The notes under the pieces are model-generated. The model made no database searches and had not been told where the DNA came from. It was given only the letters and a program-made list of their open reading frames with translations. The translations under genes and the position numbers were made by a program. Shown here one piece after another: positions 42,272-52,620 of a stretch of 64,000 nucleotides of DNA (position 1 is its first letter; every line of letters begins with the position of its first letter). This stretch comes from Bacillus sp. FJAT-26390. Its GTDB lineage: Bacteria > Bacillota > Bacilli > Paenibacillales > Paenibacillaceae. The DNA lies in assembly GCF_001682865.1 (NCBI RefSeq), contig NZ_MAQX01000001.1:930001-994000 (forward strand), given 5' to 3'.

Positions 42272-44410
42272 ATGCAATCAATCATGAGGAAATCAACGTA
42301 CAAACTATATGTTCTGTGTCTAACCTGCGTATTATTTCTGCTATTTCCCGGCTCATCTGCGTTAGGAAAAGGCATTCAGCCTGAGGCAGTGAAAGGTATT
42401 CTGGATTTATCAGCGTGGAACGGGGAGCATGACGGGCTGAAAAATCTGGATGGCGAATGGGAGTTTTATTGGAACCATTTGTTAACTCCCGCTGATTTTA
42501 CGGGCAGTCTGGATAGCGCAGCTCCTTATGCTCCCGCTTATGCCTTAGTGCCGAAGGTGTGGGAGGGGCAAGAGTCGGGCGGGCAAGCTTTGTCGAATCA
42601 AGGCTATGCGACCTACCGGCTGCGGATTCATACATCGGCTGCTGACAACGGCACCAGCATGGCGCTCTATGTTCCAAGTGTCGCGACAGCGTATCAATTA
42701 TGGATTAACGGGGAGCTGGCGGCAGCGAACGGCAAGGTTGGAACGAGCAAAGAAACGATGGATCCGGCTAATTTCCCTAAACCTGTCTTTTTTCATTTGC
42801 AGGGCAGCGAGACCGAAATAGTCATTCAAGTGTCTAATTTCGTGCAGCGCAAAGGCGGCTTGTGGGAATCCTTCCGCATAGGCGTTTCCAAAGATGTGAT
42901 GGTCAGCCGCGAAAAAGAGATTGCATTTCAACTACTTATGATAGGCAGTTTGTTTACGATGGGGTTATACCATATCGGCCTCTTTCTGGCACGCAGAAAG
43001 GATAAATCGCCGCTATTTTTCGGTTGCTTCGCTTTGGGGATGGGATTTCGAGCGATGGTCACTGGACCTACGTTAATCACGTACCTATTCCCGCATATCG
43101 CTTGGGAGTTTCAGGTTCATTTGGAATATTTGTCGGTGGTTGTTGCCCTCTTGATGCTGATCATGTTCTCCTACTCGCGATATCCCGGCGAAATGCATCG
43201 CAAAGTGAGAGATTGGTTTGTCCTAGCCCTTGCAGCTTATAGTTTATTTGTCCTCTTGACGCCAGCGTCGATATACACATATAGTATGCTAGCTTTTCAA
43301 GTTGTCTCTGTGCTCGCCATTTGTTATGTCATCTATGTTTCTATTCGGGCTTACCTGCGCAAAAGAGAAGGGGCTTCGCTCAACATGGCGGCAGTGCTCG
43401 TCCTATTGGTATTAGTGCTCAATGATATTCTTTTTTACAATCATATTGTGGCAACAGGAGATTTGATGCAGCTTGGCATGGTGTTTTATGTGTTCATGGA
43501 GTCCGTTAATTTATCGCATCAATTTTCAAAATCGTTTGCTCGTGTTGAGAGCATGTCGGCCCAATTGCTAGAGTGGAACGAATTGCTAGAAGTAAAGGTA
43601 GAAGAAAGAACCGAGGCGCTGGAACAATCCAATGCAAGCATTCAGGCGATCAATCAGGAATTGGTGAAAATGGAGCAGTCGCGTCGTCATCTGTTATCAA
43701 ACATTTCGCATGAACTGGGGACACCGCTTACGCTCATCCAAGGTTATGTGAAGGCTGTTTTGGACCGAATAGATGAGGATAACCATGATCGCTATTTGCG
43801 GCTGACTTATGAAAAAACAGTGATTTTAGATCGTATAATCAGCGACTTGTTCGAGTTGTCGAAGTTCGAATCGGGCAAAATTCGGTTTGATTGCCAAGCG
43901 GTTGATGCCGTGGCGTTTTTTCGCTCCCTATTTGATAAATTGGAGCTGCCGATCAAGCAAGAAGGCCATAGCTTTGCTTATATCGATAAGGCCGATTCCC
44001 TTGCGGATAAACAGCTAATCGTATGGATCGACGTTGTGCGAATCGAGCAAGTTGTGATGAACCTGTTGTTCAACGCTCAAAAATTCACGCCAGTTAGCGG
44101 CTCCATTCATCTCATCATCGAAAATTACGGTTCTCTTGAGAAGGGCAACTTAGGTTTAAGGGTTAAAGTCTCGGATACGGGAAATGGCATTGACGATGAT
44201 GATTTACCGTTTGTATTTGACCGTTTTTACCGGGGAAGAGAGTCGCACAAGAGCCGTTCAGCTGGAACAGGCCTCGGTTTGGCAATTTGCAAAGAAATTA
44301 TTGAGCATCATGGGGGGACGATTGATGTGGAAAGTAAAGCTGGCATAGGAAGTACGTTTACCATTACGCTCCCAGCGATGGTCGATATGGAGGGTGAAGC
44401 AGACGTATGA
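42272..44410 (+). CDS. Sensor histidine kinase with 7TMR-DISM input domain
   Basis: 712 residues. The order is: a signal peptide or first helix (about 1-30), an extracellular jelly-roll domain (WNGEHDGLKNLDGEWEFYW onward, about 40-205) of the 7TMR-DISM type that probably binds a carbohydrate, seven membrane helices (about 215-405), a coiled coil (VKVEERTEALEQSNASIQ), then HisKA with His480 in NISHELGTPL and the ATPase domain (NLLFNAQKFTP; VSDTGNGIDDDDLPFVFDRF; GTGLGLAICKEI). It overlaps the response-regulator gene by 4 bases, so the two are translationally coupled. AGGA lies 7 bases before ATG 42272. Confidence 0.9.
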   Translation: MQSIMRKSTYKLYVLCLTCVLFLLFPGSSALGKGIQPEAVKGILDLSAWNGEHDGLKNLDGEWEFYWNHLLTPADFTGSLDSAAPYAPAYALVPKVWEGQESGGQALSNQGYATYRLRIHTSAADNGTSMALYVPSVATAYQLWINGELAAANGKVGTSKETMDPANFPKPVFFHLQGSETEIVIQVSNFVQRKGGLWESFRIGVSKDVMVSREKEIAFQLLMIGSLFTMGLYHIGLFLARRKDKSPLFFGCFALGMGFRAMVTGPTLITYLFPHIAWEFQVHLEYLSVVVALLMLIMFSYSRYPGEMHRKVRDWFVLALAAYSLFVLLTPASIYTYSMLAFQVVSVLAICYVIYVSIRAYLRKREGASLNMAAVLVLLVLVLNDILFYNHIVATGDLMQLGMVFYVFMESVNLSHQFSKSFARVESMSAQLLEWNELLEVKVEERTEALEQSNASIQAINQELVKMEQSRRHLLSNISHELGTPLTLIQGYVKAVLDRIDEDNHDRYLRLTYEKTVILDRIISDLFELSKFESGKIRFDCQAVDAVAFFRSLFDKLELPIKQEGHSFAYIDKADSLADKQLIVWIDVVRIEQVVMNLLFNAQKFTPVSGSIHLIIENYGSLEKGNLGLRVKVSDTGNGIDDDDLPFVFDRFYRGRESHKSRSAGTGLGLAICKEIIEHHGGTIDVESKAGIGSTFTITLPAMVDMEGEADV

Positions 44411-45108
44411 CGGCGGGCGCAAAAATATTAATCGTCGATGACGAAAAGGAAATTCGGGAACTGATTGCCCTCTACTTGCGGAATCACGGGCTGCAGGTAG
44501 TCATGGCGAACGACGGGAGCCAGACGTTGGGGCTTTTGAAGCAGGAGAAGCCCGATCTGGTAGTTCTCGATATTGTGCTACCCGATATGGATGGCGTAGA
44601 GTTGTGCAGGCAGATTCGTGAGGACTCGGATATACCGATCGTTTTTCTGAGCTGCAAAAAGGAAGCGGACGATATCATCGGGGGGCTCGATACCGGCGGG
44701 GATGATTACATGACCAAGCCGTTCGATCCGATGGTGCTCGTCTCTCGAGTGAAAGCGAATCTCAGACGAGCGTCAGCCATTCAAAAACGCGGAAAGGAAA
44801 GCATGTTGATCACATGCGGCGAATTGCAGGTGAATTTGCATAGCTTGGAAGTTCTGGTGAAGGGAGAGGTAATTGATTTGTTCGCCAAAGAGCGGCAGCT
44901 TTTGCTTTTTCTGCTGAAAAATCCGAACCAAGTGTTTAGCGCGGAACAATTGCACAGGCAGGTGTGGGGCTGGGACAGCTTTAGCGATGAGCGAACAGTA
45001 ATGGTCCATATTAGCAATTTACGCAAAAAAATAGAACCCGATCAATCATCAACCAAGTACATTCAGACGGTTAGGGGCTTCGGGTATAAATTTAGCCGGG
45101 TTACATAA
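44407..45108 (+). CDS. OmpR/PhoB-family response regulator
   Basis: 233 residues. The receiver domain has VDDEKE near the start, Asp55 in VVLDIVLPDMDG as phosphate acceptor, the conserved FLSCKKE threonine/serine position, and TKPFDP with the conserved lysine. The C-terminal winged helix has LFAKERQLLLFLLKNP and an end of the form SDERTVMVHISNLRKKIE--YIQTVRGFGYKF. It is the cognate partner of the 7TMR-DISM kinase. The target genes are unknown. The strong hairpin at 45123 follows. Confidence 0.92.
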   Translation: MTAGAKILIVDDEKEIRELIALYLRNHGLQVVMANDGSQTLGLLKQEKPDLVVLDIVLPDMDGVELCRQIREDSDIPIVFLSCKKEADDIIGGLDTGGDDYMTKPFDPMVLVSRVKANLRRASAIQKRGKESMLITCGELQVNLHSLEVLVKGEVIDLFAKERQLLLFLLKNPNQVFSAEQLHRQVWGWDSFSDERTVMVHISNLRKKIEPDQSSTKYIQTVRGFGYKFSRVT

Positions 45109-45122
45109 ATTTCAATTTTAGT

Positions 45123-45160
45123 AAAAGCGATATTCCTTATATGGAATATCGCTTTTTTTT
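45123..45160 (+). terminator. Terminator after the two-component operon
   Basis: AAAAGCGATATTCC (45123-45136) pairs with GGAATATCGCTTTT, followed by additional Ts. Confidence 0.88.
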
Positions 45161-45248
45161 AACCGTTTTTAAACTTGGGTTGTTATCATTTCACGTATCT
45201 AGGGGCTTTATTGTTTTGCGATAAGAATGGTTTTCGAGGAGGAGCGGA

Positions 45249-45719
45249 ATGTCTTTGTATACGTATAGTTTTGAAACAAATTGGAAATTCGAGTCTGATA
45301 TCAATCAAGTTTGGGGACTGATCGGCGGTTTTAAGTATGGCGATTGGTGGAGTGGAGTTAGTTCCGAGCCCCTTTATCAAGGACCTAGGCAAGATGGGAT
45401 TGGCAATACGTATCATTATGTTTTCAGAACGAAGCTCCCCTACCAGCTAGCTTTCGTAGCCGAAATCGTAAGGAAAGAAGAGCCCAAGTATCTAGAAATC
45501 AGGGCGACAGGAGAATTGGAAGGCAGAGGGGTTTGGACCTTATCGCAAGAAGGCAGCCTGACTCATGTCCAATATGTGTGGCAGGTAAATGCGAATAAGA
45601 AATGGATGAACTTGTTAGCTCCGATCTTGAGGCCCGCGTTCGTTTGGAATCACGATCAAGTGATGGAACAGGGCGCTAAAGGCATTGCCGATGCGTTGGG
45701 GGTTAAACGAATTACCTAA
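45249..45719 (+). CDS. SRPBCC (START/Bet v1-like) family protein
   Basis: 156 residues with the strand pattern of SRPBCC polyketide-cyclase-like proteins: TNWKFESDINQVWGLIGGF at the start, GIGNTYHYVFRTKLPYQLAF and ATGELEGRGVWTLSQEG. These proteins bind hydrophobic molecules in a deep pocket. GAGGAGCGG precedes ATG 45249. The following gene is a predicted membrane enzyme, perhaps in the same operon. Confidence 0.8.
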   Translation: MSLYTYSFETNWKFESDINQVWGLIGGFKYGDWWSGVSSEPLYQGPRQDGIGNTYHYVFRTKLPYQLAFVAEIVRKEEPKYLEIRATGELEGRGVWTLSQEGSLTHVQYVWQVNANKKWMNLLAPILRPAFVWNHDQVMEQGAKGIADALGVKRIT

Positions 45720-45757
45720 TAATCGTTGGGTATCGACACTTAACAGGGGGTTCTGAC

Positions 45758-46438
45758 ATGTACCGAAAATTATTATTAGGCGCTGTTATTTTTTCAGGCG
45801 TAGCCTATCTTTTTGCCTTAGCGGGCGAAAATATGACGCTGCGTTGGATTTTTAAGCCGGGAACGATCGTTCTGATGATCGTGCTGGCAGCAACTATACG
45901 AAACATTGCCAAGCCCTATAAATATTTAATCATTACAGGATTATTCCTCTCGGCCATAGGCGATTGTTTCTTATTGCTAACAGGAAAGCAATGGTTTACG
46001 TATGGGTTGGTCGCATTCTTATTTGCCCATCTCGCATATGTCGCTGCTTTTGTGACTCGTTGGCGGTTTTCTCCCTTTCATTTGATTGCTCTAATTCCGA
46101 TTGCGGCCTACTCCTTTTTGCTCTTAAGCAGGCTTCGCACAGGCATTCTTGCAGGAGGAAATACAGAATTATGGTTGCCTGTGTTAGTTTATGTCGTCGT
46201 CATTTCTATCATGATTTGGAGCGCTGTAATTAGTAGAAGATGGATTGCCGCAGCGGGCGCAATATTGTTCTTCATGTCCGATTCGCTGCTTGCTTGGAAC
46301 ATGTTTGTCATGTCGCTTTCATGGTCGGGATACGGGGTCATGATTTCCTATTACCTTGCTCAATTTTTGCTTACTGCCAGCATTGAAAGATCAAATAGGA
46401 GTGCGATCGCATATGATAACTACAATTCGTCCATATGA
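45758..46438 (+). CDS. YhhN-family membrane protein (lysoplasmalogenase-like)
   Basis: 226 residues with about eight membrane helices. It has the family's ITGLFLSAIGDCFLLL (G-D-x2-L) motif near 65-80 and the matching ILFFMSDSLLAWNMF (S-D-x2-L) motif near 172-186, which carry the acidic residues of the active site. YhhN/TMEM86 proteins hydrolyse the vinyl-ether bond of lysoplasmalogens; activity in Firmicutes is not well established. ATG 45758 has CAGGGGG ahead. Its 3' end overlaps the acetyltransferase start by 26 bases. Confidence 0.82.
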   Translation: MYRKLLLGAVIFSGVAYLFALAGENMTLRWIFKPGTIVLMIVLAATIRNIAKPYKYLIITGLFLSAIGDCFLLLTGKQWFTYGLVAFLFAHLAYVAAFVTRWRFSPFHLIALIPIAAYSFLLLSRLRTGILAGGNTELWLPVLVYVVVISIMIWSAVISRRWIAAAGAILFFMSDSLLAWNMFVMSLSWSGYGVMISYYLAQFLLTASIERSNRSAIAYDNYNSSI

Positions 46439-47317
46439 ACAATCCGATAAGGCTGGAGTATGTAATCTGCTCAATCAAACGAGCAACGCGCCAATTGGCG
46501 AAGACATGTTTGAGATGCAGGAGGCGAGGGTGCGGACATATCCGTTTTTTAGAAGGATAATTTTGACTGTAAATAACGAAGTCGTAGGAATGGCGCAGCT
46601 TTTGCACGCTACAGGAATGACTCCGCAAGGCTTCTTAAGCCAAGCTATCATTGTTGACGCCTTACATCGTGAACAGGGTTACGGGCAGTTGCTGGAGGAG
46701 GCTCTCGCGCAATATGTTCATGAAGAATGCCCTATTGGATTGCAGACTGCCGTTCGGGACAACCATCCCGAGGCCCGCGCTTGGGCGGAGCACCGTGGTT
46801 TTACATTCAAATCGCACCAGTTCGAGTCCGTGCTGGATCGATCGACGCAGGTGTGCGGGCATCCGAAGCATATGGCATTACTTTCTGTACGTTTGAGCAA
46901 TTTTCGCCTGAGGACGATATGGAGCGCTTGTATCGGGTGGTGAAGCAGCTCTCCGGTGACACGCCAGACTATCAAGGTGCGCTTGATTTTCCGTACGAGA
47001 CGTTTGCCGCCATGGTCAGCCGGATGGACCCGCGATGTATATTTATCGCGATGTCTGGGGAAGAAATGACAGGAATGACTTGTCTTGTTCCACAAGGCAA
47101 CGAGATGTACACGCTATTTACGGGAGTTGTCAAGGAATATCGAGGTAAAGGAATCGCGTACGCACTAAAGCTTCTGTCCATTCGATTCGCTCACGAGCAC
47201 GGGGTGAAGCAGCTACGAACTAATAATCACTCTACCAACGCGCCTATGCTGGCCATAAACCGCAAGCTTGGTTACGTATCCCAGCCCGGTTACTGGATTC
47301 TGAAGCGGTTATTATAA
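46413..47317 (+). pseudogene. Double-GNAT acetyltransferase split by a frameshift
   Basis: From ATG 46413 a GNAT domain reads well (AIIVDALHREQGYGQLLEEAL; the ARAWAEHRGFTFKSHQFESVLD segment) up to about 46845. In that frame the text then becomes unlike a protein family and stops at 46943. In the frame one base earlier a second GNAT domain runs to 47317 (AYGITFCTFEQFSPEDD, FTGVVKEYRGKGIAYALKLL, NAPMLAINRKLGY). Together they make the roughly 300-residue tandem-GNAT protein common in Bacillales. The break lies near 46837-46855 around GATCGATCGAC. The loss of one base, or gain of two, accounts for it. A sequencing error is possible. Confidence 0.78.
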
Positions 47318-47409
47318 CAGGAGAATAAGTGCTGGGAAATCAATTGTAGATGCCCATACAACTTAAACTGCCCTATGAAGAGATCGTTCCATAAGGCTTA
47401 GACCAAAAT

Positions 47410-47442
47410 AACCGGTTCCTTGCTAAAAGGAAATCGGTTTTT
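47410..47442 (+). terminator. Terminator after the GNAT region
   Basis: AACCGGTTCCTT and AAGGAAATCGGTT pair with a small bulge and are followed by Ts. Confidence 0.75.
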
Positions 47443-47548
47443 ATCGTTTTCGTCGAAAAATGTATTTTTATGCATGTTTTTTTAACCAGTTTTAAACTTC
47501 CGCTGATAGATTGATAGAAAACTTAGAAAGAGATGAGGGAAAATAGTT

Positions 47549-50500
47549 ATGTTTTCAGCTTGTGTGAATCACAACAGGATGCGCTATCGTCGCATCGCTA
47601 TCATTTATGTGCTTTTGTCCGCGCTGCTCGCTATGTCCTGGGGCGCACCCATACAGGTGCTTGGCGCAGGTTCAGCATTCACGGATTTCAGCGTGGTGCC
47701 TGAAACAACCGCACTGTTCAGCGGTTATTCCTCAGGCGGAACCTATACGAAGGAAACGCCGACGTATCATTTTAAGATGACTACAGCGGAAGCCTTACAA
47801 GCGGGAGATACTATTGAAATCCTGCTGCCGTATGGTTTCAATTTCGTTGGAAATCCGAACGCCTTTGGGATATGGATAACTGACTTCAGTGTGCCTTCAA
47901 ACAGCGTTGAGGTCAACGTTAACGGTTCAACGCTTTCTCTATTCGATTCCGTTAAAACGCAAAGATCGAACAGTTGGCAGCCGGTGATAGCCTTTCATTT
48001 GAGCCAGCCGGTACCTGCCGGGGGGACTGTCGACATAAAGCTGGCGAATTTCTTGATCACGCCGGATTATCATCATGTACCCGCTACAGCCTCGCAATTT
48101 GCGGCCAGCACCAGCTCGAATTCGGTTCTACGGACAGCGCTCAGCAATATTTACTTTCGCAGTGTAGTGAACTTTCGTCCGGATATGAGCACGTATGCGG
48201 CTGGAGCGAATGCGTCTTACCAATTCAAGTTTACGGTCATGCAGCAGATTATGCCTACGGATTGGATCACCCTGAAATTTCCCGCGGGCATTGCCTTACC
48301 TGCTTCAATGGACGCCTCCAAGGTAAAGATCGGCGGAGTACCTGTTGCTGCGGCGAATGTCGCCAGCGACAAGCTGCAGCTGCAGCCTAGCCAGCCGCTG
48401 ACCAGCTATTCGGATGCGCTCATCACAATCGACGATTCTGCGTTGGTTGCCAATCCGGCAGTTCCCGGCTACTATGCGTTTGAAATATCCACCAGCGTCG
48501 ATCAGCAGGCAGCATCGGGACGTTTCGGAATTATTCCGACAGGAGGGGCTTCATTAGCCGATAACCCGTATTCGGATAAGGGATATGTTGAGATCAATTA
48601 CGACGGTAATTTGCGATTCCGGTTCACCAGCCCGACGATTCTGAAGGGAGGCGACACTGTTACGGTGACCAGTCCGGCTGGCACCGTACTAAGTGATACG
48701 GCCATCGCTGCCACTGATATTCATATCGAATCGGGCATGGGCCTGGAAATGGGTGGTTATTCGCCGGCTTCTGTTACCCGCTTGGCGGATAATCAGCTGC
48801 AATTCGAACTTCCACCGGAATATTATTTGATCCCGGATTACTCGCTCGTGTTCTTCATGCCAAACCGCTTCGTTCAGTATGGAGCATACGATATACAGGT
48901 GACGACCTCGCAGACCGTCAAGCCCAATACGGTGCCGCTTATGATTACGCCGGACACGGTACAGCAATTTACAATATTACCTGATAACCCGTGGGCTGGT
49001 GAGACGAATGTGCCCTATACATTCAGCCTTCAGCCTAACGAGCCCTTGGTTGCTGCCGATGACGATTTCATCACGCTGAACCTCCCGACGCAGTTAAAGG
49101 TACCTGTCATTTTGGATCCAATTACACATTCGGGGACGATCGATCCGAATCTGGTTCTAGTGAACGGGGTACCAGCAAAGGAAGCGATCTACACAAACAA
49201 TTTTGGCATGTCCATCTTAAGGGTAACCGTGCCTCAAGATATCCCGCTGCTCGGGAAGACGGATATTGCAGTCAGCGGCAATGCCGGCTGGATGAATCCG
49301 GAGGAGGGAACGTACGCGTTCAGCGTATATCCGAAATACGCAAGCTCCAGCTCGGCATCGGCGTCGGTTCAGTACAAAAAGATCACCGGAATCAGTGCAG
49401 CTCCTCAGACCGTACAGCTCAAGCTCGGCGGCAAAGTCAGCCAACAGCTTAAAGTATTGGCGCAGCAGCCTGACAACAGCGTGTTGGATGTGACGGATGC
49501 TGTGTACAGGACGGCGTACATGAGCAGCGACAGCACGGTGGCTACCGTTACAGCCGACGGATTAATTGAGGCAAGGCAAGCAGGCACTTCCATTATCACG
49601 GTTACAAGCGGCATATATAGCGACACGGTGAGCGTGACTGTAGAGAAAGCGGACGTGGCGCCGCCAGCGACCGAGATCACAGCCATCACGGCAGCTCCGA
49701 GGTCGGTACAGCTACAGCTGGGCGACAAAGTCAGCCAACAGCTGACAGTCACAGCACAGCAGTCAAACAATAGCGTTAAAGATGTAACGGGTGCAGTCGA
49801 TGGGACGACGTATCGGAGCAGTGACAGCACAGTGGCTTCAGTCACAGCCGCTGGATTAATCGAGGCTAAACAGGCAGGCATTGCTGTTATTACGGTGACA
49901 AATAACGCTCATAGCGACACGGTAAATGTTACGGTTAATCCGATCAATAGCGGACCTTCAACGCCCCCGTCTTCTTCCATTGGAACAACCGGAGCAGCGG
50001 AAGATCCGTTAAGCGTGGAGAAGGAGATCATCGCTTTACTAGGGGGGACGGTTACGCTTCCGGGTGTCGGGTCGGTTATGATTCCGCCGGAGGCGCTGCC
50101 GGTTGACGGTAAAGTTAAGATCGCCGTTCAAGCAAATCCATCTCCTAATCAATCGGAACGAGCGAATAGTAGCCGGTTTGTAGCTTTCACGAGCAGTACC
50201 GGATCGGTTTTAAACAAACCGATCCAGATTAGCTTGCAGTATAATAGCTCGTCAATAGCCCCCGAATTAAAACCTGCCGTCTATGAATACAATCGGACGA
50301 TAGGCAAATGGTTATATGTAGGAGGCGTTGTCTCCGGCAATGGCACAGTGACTGTTGAAGTGAATAATTGGGGTATATTCGCGGTGTTCCCTGCTGAGCA
50401 TCACGTTTTCAACGATATGAACGGCCATTGGTCAGCACAATATGTGGATCGTCTAGCTGGCAGAGATGTCGTACATGGCTTCGAGGACCATACATTCCGG

Positions 50501-50956
50501 CCGGATCAGTCAGTAACCCGGGCGCAGTTGGTCAAAATGATTGCCGATGCGCTGGCATTGAAAGCCTCAGGAACGCCAATCTATTTCGCCGACAGCGATC
50601 TTTTGCAGAACTGGGCTAAGGATGCCGTTGCGCGAGCGGTCGAAGAGGGTTTGATTCAAGGCTACCAAGAGAAAGGGAAATCATGGTTCAAGCCAAACCA
50701 GCCGCTGACGCGGGCTGAGCTCGCAGTCATTCTCGCCAGAGTGCTGGATCGAAATGCAGTCCATGCTACTAAAGGAGAAGTGGCATTTACGGATCAAAAA
50801 GACATTCCAAAATGGGCTCAGCCTGCCGTGATTGCTGTATCCCGTGCAAATATCGTAAGCGGCTACCCCGATGGGTCGTTCCGCCAGGGAGGTTATGTGA
50901 CGAGAGCCGAAGCGGCAAAGATGATCTATATGCTGCTCGAGTCGCTTCATGCCTAG
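47549..50956 (+). CDS. Large secreted S-layer-anchored protein with two Big2 and three SLH domains
   Basis: 1135 residues. A signal peptide (hydrophobic core IAIIYVLLSALLAMSWG) is followed by about 560 residues of beta-rich text with repeated LKFPAGI / TVTSPAG / LNLPTQL strands. Two bacterial Ig-like (Big2) repeats follow (about 605-795), both with VQLxLGxKVSQQL and SSDSTVAxVTAxGLIEA. A ZU5-like stretch (GGTVTLPGVGSVMIPPEALP) comes next, then three SLH domains to the end (FNDMNGHWSAQYVDRL; FADSDLLQNWAKDAVARA; FTDQKDIPKWAQPAVIA, each followed by TRAxxxxM-type helices). SLH domains hold proteins on secondary wall polymer. GATGAGGG lies ahead of ATG 47549. It may be a surface adhesin or enzyme scaffold; no catalytic domain was recognised. 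Confidence 0.87.
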   Translation: MFSACVNHNRMRYRRIAIIYVLLSALLAMSWGAPIQVLGAGSAFTDFSVVPETTALFSGYSSGGTYTKETPTYHFKMTTAEALQAGDTIEILLPYGFNFVGNPNAFGIWITDFSVPSNSVEVNVNGSTLSLFDSVKTQRSNSWQPVIAFHLSQPVPAGGTVDIKLANFLITPDYHHVPATASQFAASTSSNSVLRTALSNIYFRSVVNFRPDMSTYAAGANASYQFKFTVMQQIMPTDWITLKFPAGIALPASMDASKVKIGGVPVAAANVASDKLQLQPSQPLTSYSDALITIDDSALVANPAVPGYYAFEISTSVDQQAASGRFGIIPTGGASLADNPYSDKGYVEINYDGNLRFRFTSPTILKGGDTVTVTSPAGTVLSDTAIAATDIHIESGMGLEMGGYSPASVTRLADNQLQFELPPEYYLIPDYSLVFFMPNRFVQYGAYDIQVTTSQTVKPNTVPLMITPDTVQQFTILPDNPWAGETNVPYTFSLQPNEPLVAADDDFITLNLPTQLKVPVILDPITHSGTIDPNLVLVNGVPAKEAIYTNNFGMSILRVTVPQDIPLLGKTDIAVSGNAGWMNPEEGTYAFSVYPKYASSSSASASVQYKKITGISAAPQTVQLKLGGKVSQQLKVLAQQPDNSVLDVTDAVYRTAYMSSDSTVATVTADGLIEARQAGTSIITVTSGIYSDTVSVTVEKADVAPPATEITAITAAPRSVQLQLGDKVSQQLTVTAQQSNNSVKDVTGAVDGTTYRSSDSTVASVTAAGLIEAKQAGIAVITVTNNAHSDTVNVTVNPINSGPSTPPSSSIGTTGAAEDPLSVEKEIIALLGGTVTLPGVGSVMIPPEALPVDGKVKIAVQANPSPNQSERANSSRFVAFTSSTGSVLNKPIQISLQYNSSSIAPELKPAVYEYNRTIGKWLYVGGVVSGNGTVTVEVNNWGIFAVFPAEHHVFNDMNGHWSAQYVDRLAGRDVVHGFEDHTFRPDQSVTRAQLVKMIADALALKASGTPIYFADSDLLQNWAKDAVARAVEEGLIQGYQEKGKSWFKPNQPLTRAELAVILARVLDRNAVHATKGEVAFTDQKDIPKWAQPAVIAVSRANIVSGYPDGSFRQGGYVTRAEAAKMIYMLLESLHA

Positions 50957-51122
50957 GTAAAATGCACAAGCAAGAATAAACATGAGCAATAGTATGAGTA
51001 GGGCAGGCGAATGAGTCCCATTTTGCCTGTCCTATTTTGTTCAAGAAATCTGTCAATGGAGCTTGAGCAATCAGGTTTTTTTAAATGAATGAAAAGAGAT
51101 TGTAGATTTGATCTTGGCGAAC

Positions 51123-52508
51123 TTACGACTTCTGCAATTGCCCTGAATCCCGGTGCCGCCGACTCATGAATACCAAAGACAATGCAATAACCGTGAGGAT
51201 AATCCCTAGCACTTGAAATCCCTCGAAGCTGAACTTACCTCCCATTACGATACCGATCAGCAAGGAAGAGAGTATGGTTCCCAGATATCTCGATGTATTA
51301 AATAATCCGGATGCAACACCGATGATTGCTTTTGGGGAACTTTGGAACAAGGTTGCTTGCATGCCTACATTGTTCAATCCGTTGCTTATACCGAATGCAG
51401 CCAAAGCCAAACACACGCTAATAACCGGTGAAGTTTGATTAAATGTCACGAGCCAAACTGAACCAAATGTCATCAGAATTGCAGATACCAGCAATGCTGG
51501 TCGGGGTCCTGATTTATCGATCCATCGTCCGGCTATTGGAGAAGCAATTAGCGAGCACAAGCCTAAGCTTAGCATGAGAATCCCGGTTTGGAATTCGCTG
51601 ACATGACGTACCGTCTGCAAGTAGGACGGAAGCCCGAAAAAGAGCGAGTAATAAAGGACGTTAACGAGCATGAATTCCACATTAACCCAAATCATGGCGG
51701 GATATTTGGCGAAAGTGCGTAAAGGAATAAAGGGTGACGCCGTTTTTAACTCGTGTCGTACGAATGCCCCCAGGGAAGCAACGCCTATCAGCCCGACAAT
51801 GATATTTACTAACGAGATATGCCCAGCTGATTTTGCGGAGAGCACTCCAACGAGCAGGGCAACCAGACCCACTGCGAAGAGAAGGATCCCTATTGCATCA
51901 ATCAAATTAAACCACATGCGAAAGGACATGTTGCGCACACCGGATGTCGGCGGTTCGTCCTTAGGTATCGTCCTCCAACATAAGAGAAAGCTAGTCACTA
52001 CGAACGGAATATTGACGAAAAAGATAGCAGGCCAATTCCACCAATGAATCAAAATCCCGCCTATAAAGGGACCAATTGCTGCCGCTCCCGATAGAAAAAT
52101 GGACAAAACAGACAGCGCAATCGCTTGTTTCTCCGTAATATGAATGCGAACGATAGCCATTCCAACCCCGACCATCATGCTCGTGCCGATGGATTGCACG
52201 ATACGGAACACGATGAGCCACACGAAGTTTGGAGATAATGGGGCTAATAAAGACGCAATGAAGGCTACAACAAGCCCCGTAAGAAATATTTTCCTACGAC
52301 CGAATAAATCGCTTGCTTTTCCCATGACAGGCTGAGCGATGCTGCTTGCAATGTAGAATGAAAAAATAATCCAAGAAACACCCGTAAAGTCAAGTTGGAA
52401 CCCATTTTGCAGTCTTGGAATAGCAACGGAAACCATCGAAGAATTTAATGGGTTCAATAGTATTCCAAGACCAACTGAAATCATTAACCACCAGCTGCGA
52501 GCACTCAT
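51123..52508 (-). CDS. MFS drug transporter (DHA2-like)
   Basis: 461 residues from ATG 52508 (GGGGGG ahead; the longer frame starts with TTG 52523 across it). Twelve to fourteen hydrophobic segments are seen. The motif-A loop is GKASDLFGRRKIFLTG near 63-78 and the antiporter-type motif C region lies near LSGAAAIGPFIGGILI. These are marks of drug:proton antiporters such as EmrB/Bmr relatives. It is transcribed away from a LysR-type gene, which probably controls it from the shared 112-base gap. Confidence 0.87.
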   Translation of the reverse strand: MSARSWWLMISVGLGILLNPLNSSMVSVAIPRLQNGFQLDFTGVSWIIFSFYIASSIAQPVMGKASDLFGRRKIFLTGLVVAFIASLLAPLSPNFVWLIVFRIVQSIGTSMMVGVGMAIVRIHITEKQAIALSVLSIFLSGAAAIGPFIGGILIHWWNWPAIFFVNIPFVVTSFLLCWRTIPKDEPPTSGVRNMSFRMWFNLIDAIGILLFAVGLVALLVGVLSAKSAGHISLVNIIVGLIGVASLGAFVRHELKTASPFIPLRTFAKYPAMIWVNVEFMLVNVLYYSLFFGLPSYLQTVRHVSEFQTGILMLSLGLCSLIASPIAGRWIDKSGPRPALLVSAILMTFGSVWLVTFNQTSPVISVCLALAAFGISNGLNNVGMQATLFQSSPKAIIGVASGLFNTSRYLGTILSSLLIGIVMGGKFSFEGFQVLGIILTVIALSLVFMSRRHRDSGQLQKS

Positions 52509-52620
52509 TTTTTGTCCCCCCAAAACGTATTAATGCCATCGTACTTGAATCCCTTTATTTATTCCAACGCATTTTATGTTATGATTTCATTGACTTGAAG
52601 GAATGAATGGAGGCAGTGAA

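Noticed and set aside
49405..49881. 158-residue minus-strand frame inside the SLH protein
   Set aside because: Antisense shadow of the two Big2 repeats, repetitive for that reason only.
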